DNA of 6,186 nt from Actinomycetes bacterium (GTDB lineage: Bacteria; Actinomycetota; Acidimicrobiia; Acidimicrobiales; RAAP-2), in NCBI GenBank assembly GCA_021787255.1, contig JAJYMD010000013.1:1-6186 (forward strand), written 5' to 3'. The position numbers and the translations under genes were made by a program. Positions 5,861 to 6,186 of this stretch are shown piece after piece (positions within the stretch are counted from its first letter, which is position 1; the number at the start of each line of letters is the position of its first letter). Under the pieces are notes generated by a model, which saw only the letters and a list, made by a program, of their open reading frames with translations, was not told the DNA's origin and made no database searches.

Positions 5861-6186
5861 TGTCGGTGCTGCGTCTCGTGACGGCGCCCGTGCGCTGGGT
5901 GACGGCACCGCTGCGCTGGGCGCTGAAGGGCGTGGTCCTCCTGGTCGTCGGCCTGCTCGTCTACTTCGTGGTGTCGCTCGTCCAGGTGTGGCTCACGGCC
6001 CGCGAGTACGACCCCGTGCCGGCCCAGGCGATCGTCGTGATGGGGTCCGCGCAGTACAACGGGGTGCCGTCGCCGGACCTCGAGGCTCGCCTCGACGAGG
6101 CGCTGGTGCTCTTCCGGAAGGGGTATGCGCACCTCGTCGTCTGCACGGGCTACAAGCAGCCCGGCGACGCCTACTCCGAGGCGCAG
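5860..6186 (+). CDS. Membrane-anchored DUF218/YdcF/SanA-like protein, N-terminal part (3' truncated by window)
   Basis: The frame from ATG 5860 stays open to the window end, giving 109 residues. Residues 1-20 contain a tandem VTAPVRW-VTAPLRW repeat, residues about 22-43 form one transmembrane helix, and from about 54 the DUF218 domain begins. It shows AIVVMGSAQYNGVPSPDLEA (57-76), RLDEALVLF (77-85) and HLVVCTG (91-97). This is the family's strand, GxGxxxxG-like turn, R-x4-A-x2-L helix and second strand ending in TGG/TGY. Family members (YdcF, SanA, ElyC) are linked to envelope functions and, in ElyC, peptidoglycan precursor metabolism; their biochemical reaction is poorly defined. The frame is closed upstream by the gltX stop at 5770-5772, and 5860 is the first ATG after it. 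The start overlaps the stop of the small upstream ORF, and no good ribosome binding site is seen. The catalytic C-terminal half lies outside the window. Confidence 0.85.
   Translation, partial: MSVLRLVTAPVRWVTAPLRWALKGVVLLVVGLLVYFVVSLVQVWLTAREYDPVPAQAIVVMGSAQYNGVPSPDLEARLDEALVLFRKGYAHLVVCTGYKQPGDAYSEAQ

Noticed and set aside
3385..6132. A 915-codon open frame on the minus strand running opposite the ferredoxin, gltX and DUF218 genes
   Set aside because: Its translation is rich in Arg, His, Pro and Gly with no recognisable domain and lies antisense to well-identified genes. Long antisense frames are expected in such GC-rich coding DNA.

Overview
This is a GC-rich, gene-dense bacterial chromosomal segment. 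It has frequent GTG starts, overlapping stop/start codons and a TAnnnT box placed for leaderless transcription. These features, with a caa3-type CtaG protein and an atypical single-cluster ferredoxin, suggest a high-GC actinobacterium. Acidimicrobiia-like is a guess; no rRNA or other marker fixes the lineage. No mobile elements, tRNA or rRNA genes, or CRISPR arrays were seen.

Layout. (1) Positions 2-847 (+) hold the 3' end of an M16 (pitrilysin/processing-peptidase family) protein. (2) After an 82-nt gap with a promoter-like box, a two-gene unit follows (+): a seven-helix CtaG/caa3-type cytochrome oxidase assembly protein (931-2022), overlapping by 4 nt an ABC1/AarF/UbiB atypical kinase (2019-3485). 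(3) A convergent gene on the minus strand (3531-3959) encodes an MscL-like mechanosensitive channel protein with a C-terminal zinc ribbon; a GC-rich inverted repeat lies between the two convergent stops. (4) A 117-nt divergent intergenic region (3960-4076) precedes a second plus-strand cluster: a 65-aa ferredoxin (4077-4274), glutamyl-tRNA synthetase gltX (4282-5772), a three-copy 18-nt tandem repeat within a possible 28-codon ORF, and the 5' end of a membrane-anchored DUF218/YdcF-like protein (5860-6186, cut by the window edge).

How the genes fit together. CtaG and the UbiB-like kinase look translationally coupled and both belong to families tied to respiratory-chain biogenesis (copper delivery to the oxidase, quinone/lipid metabolism). 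Ferredoxin, gltX and the DUF218 gene are tightly packed and probably co-transcribed, although no shared pathway is evident. This is mostly ordinary core-genome content. The points most worth a second look are the MscL-like protein lacking its usual N-terminal helix and carrying a zinc ribbon, the altered alanine-rich loop of the UbiB-like kinase, the CxxNxxC ferredoxin motif, and the repeat junction downstream of gltX. I found no convincing sign of a wholly new system.
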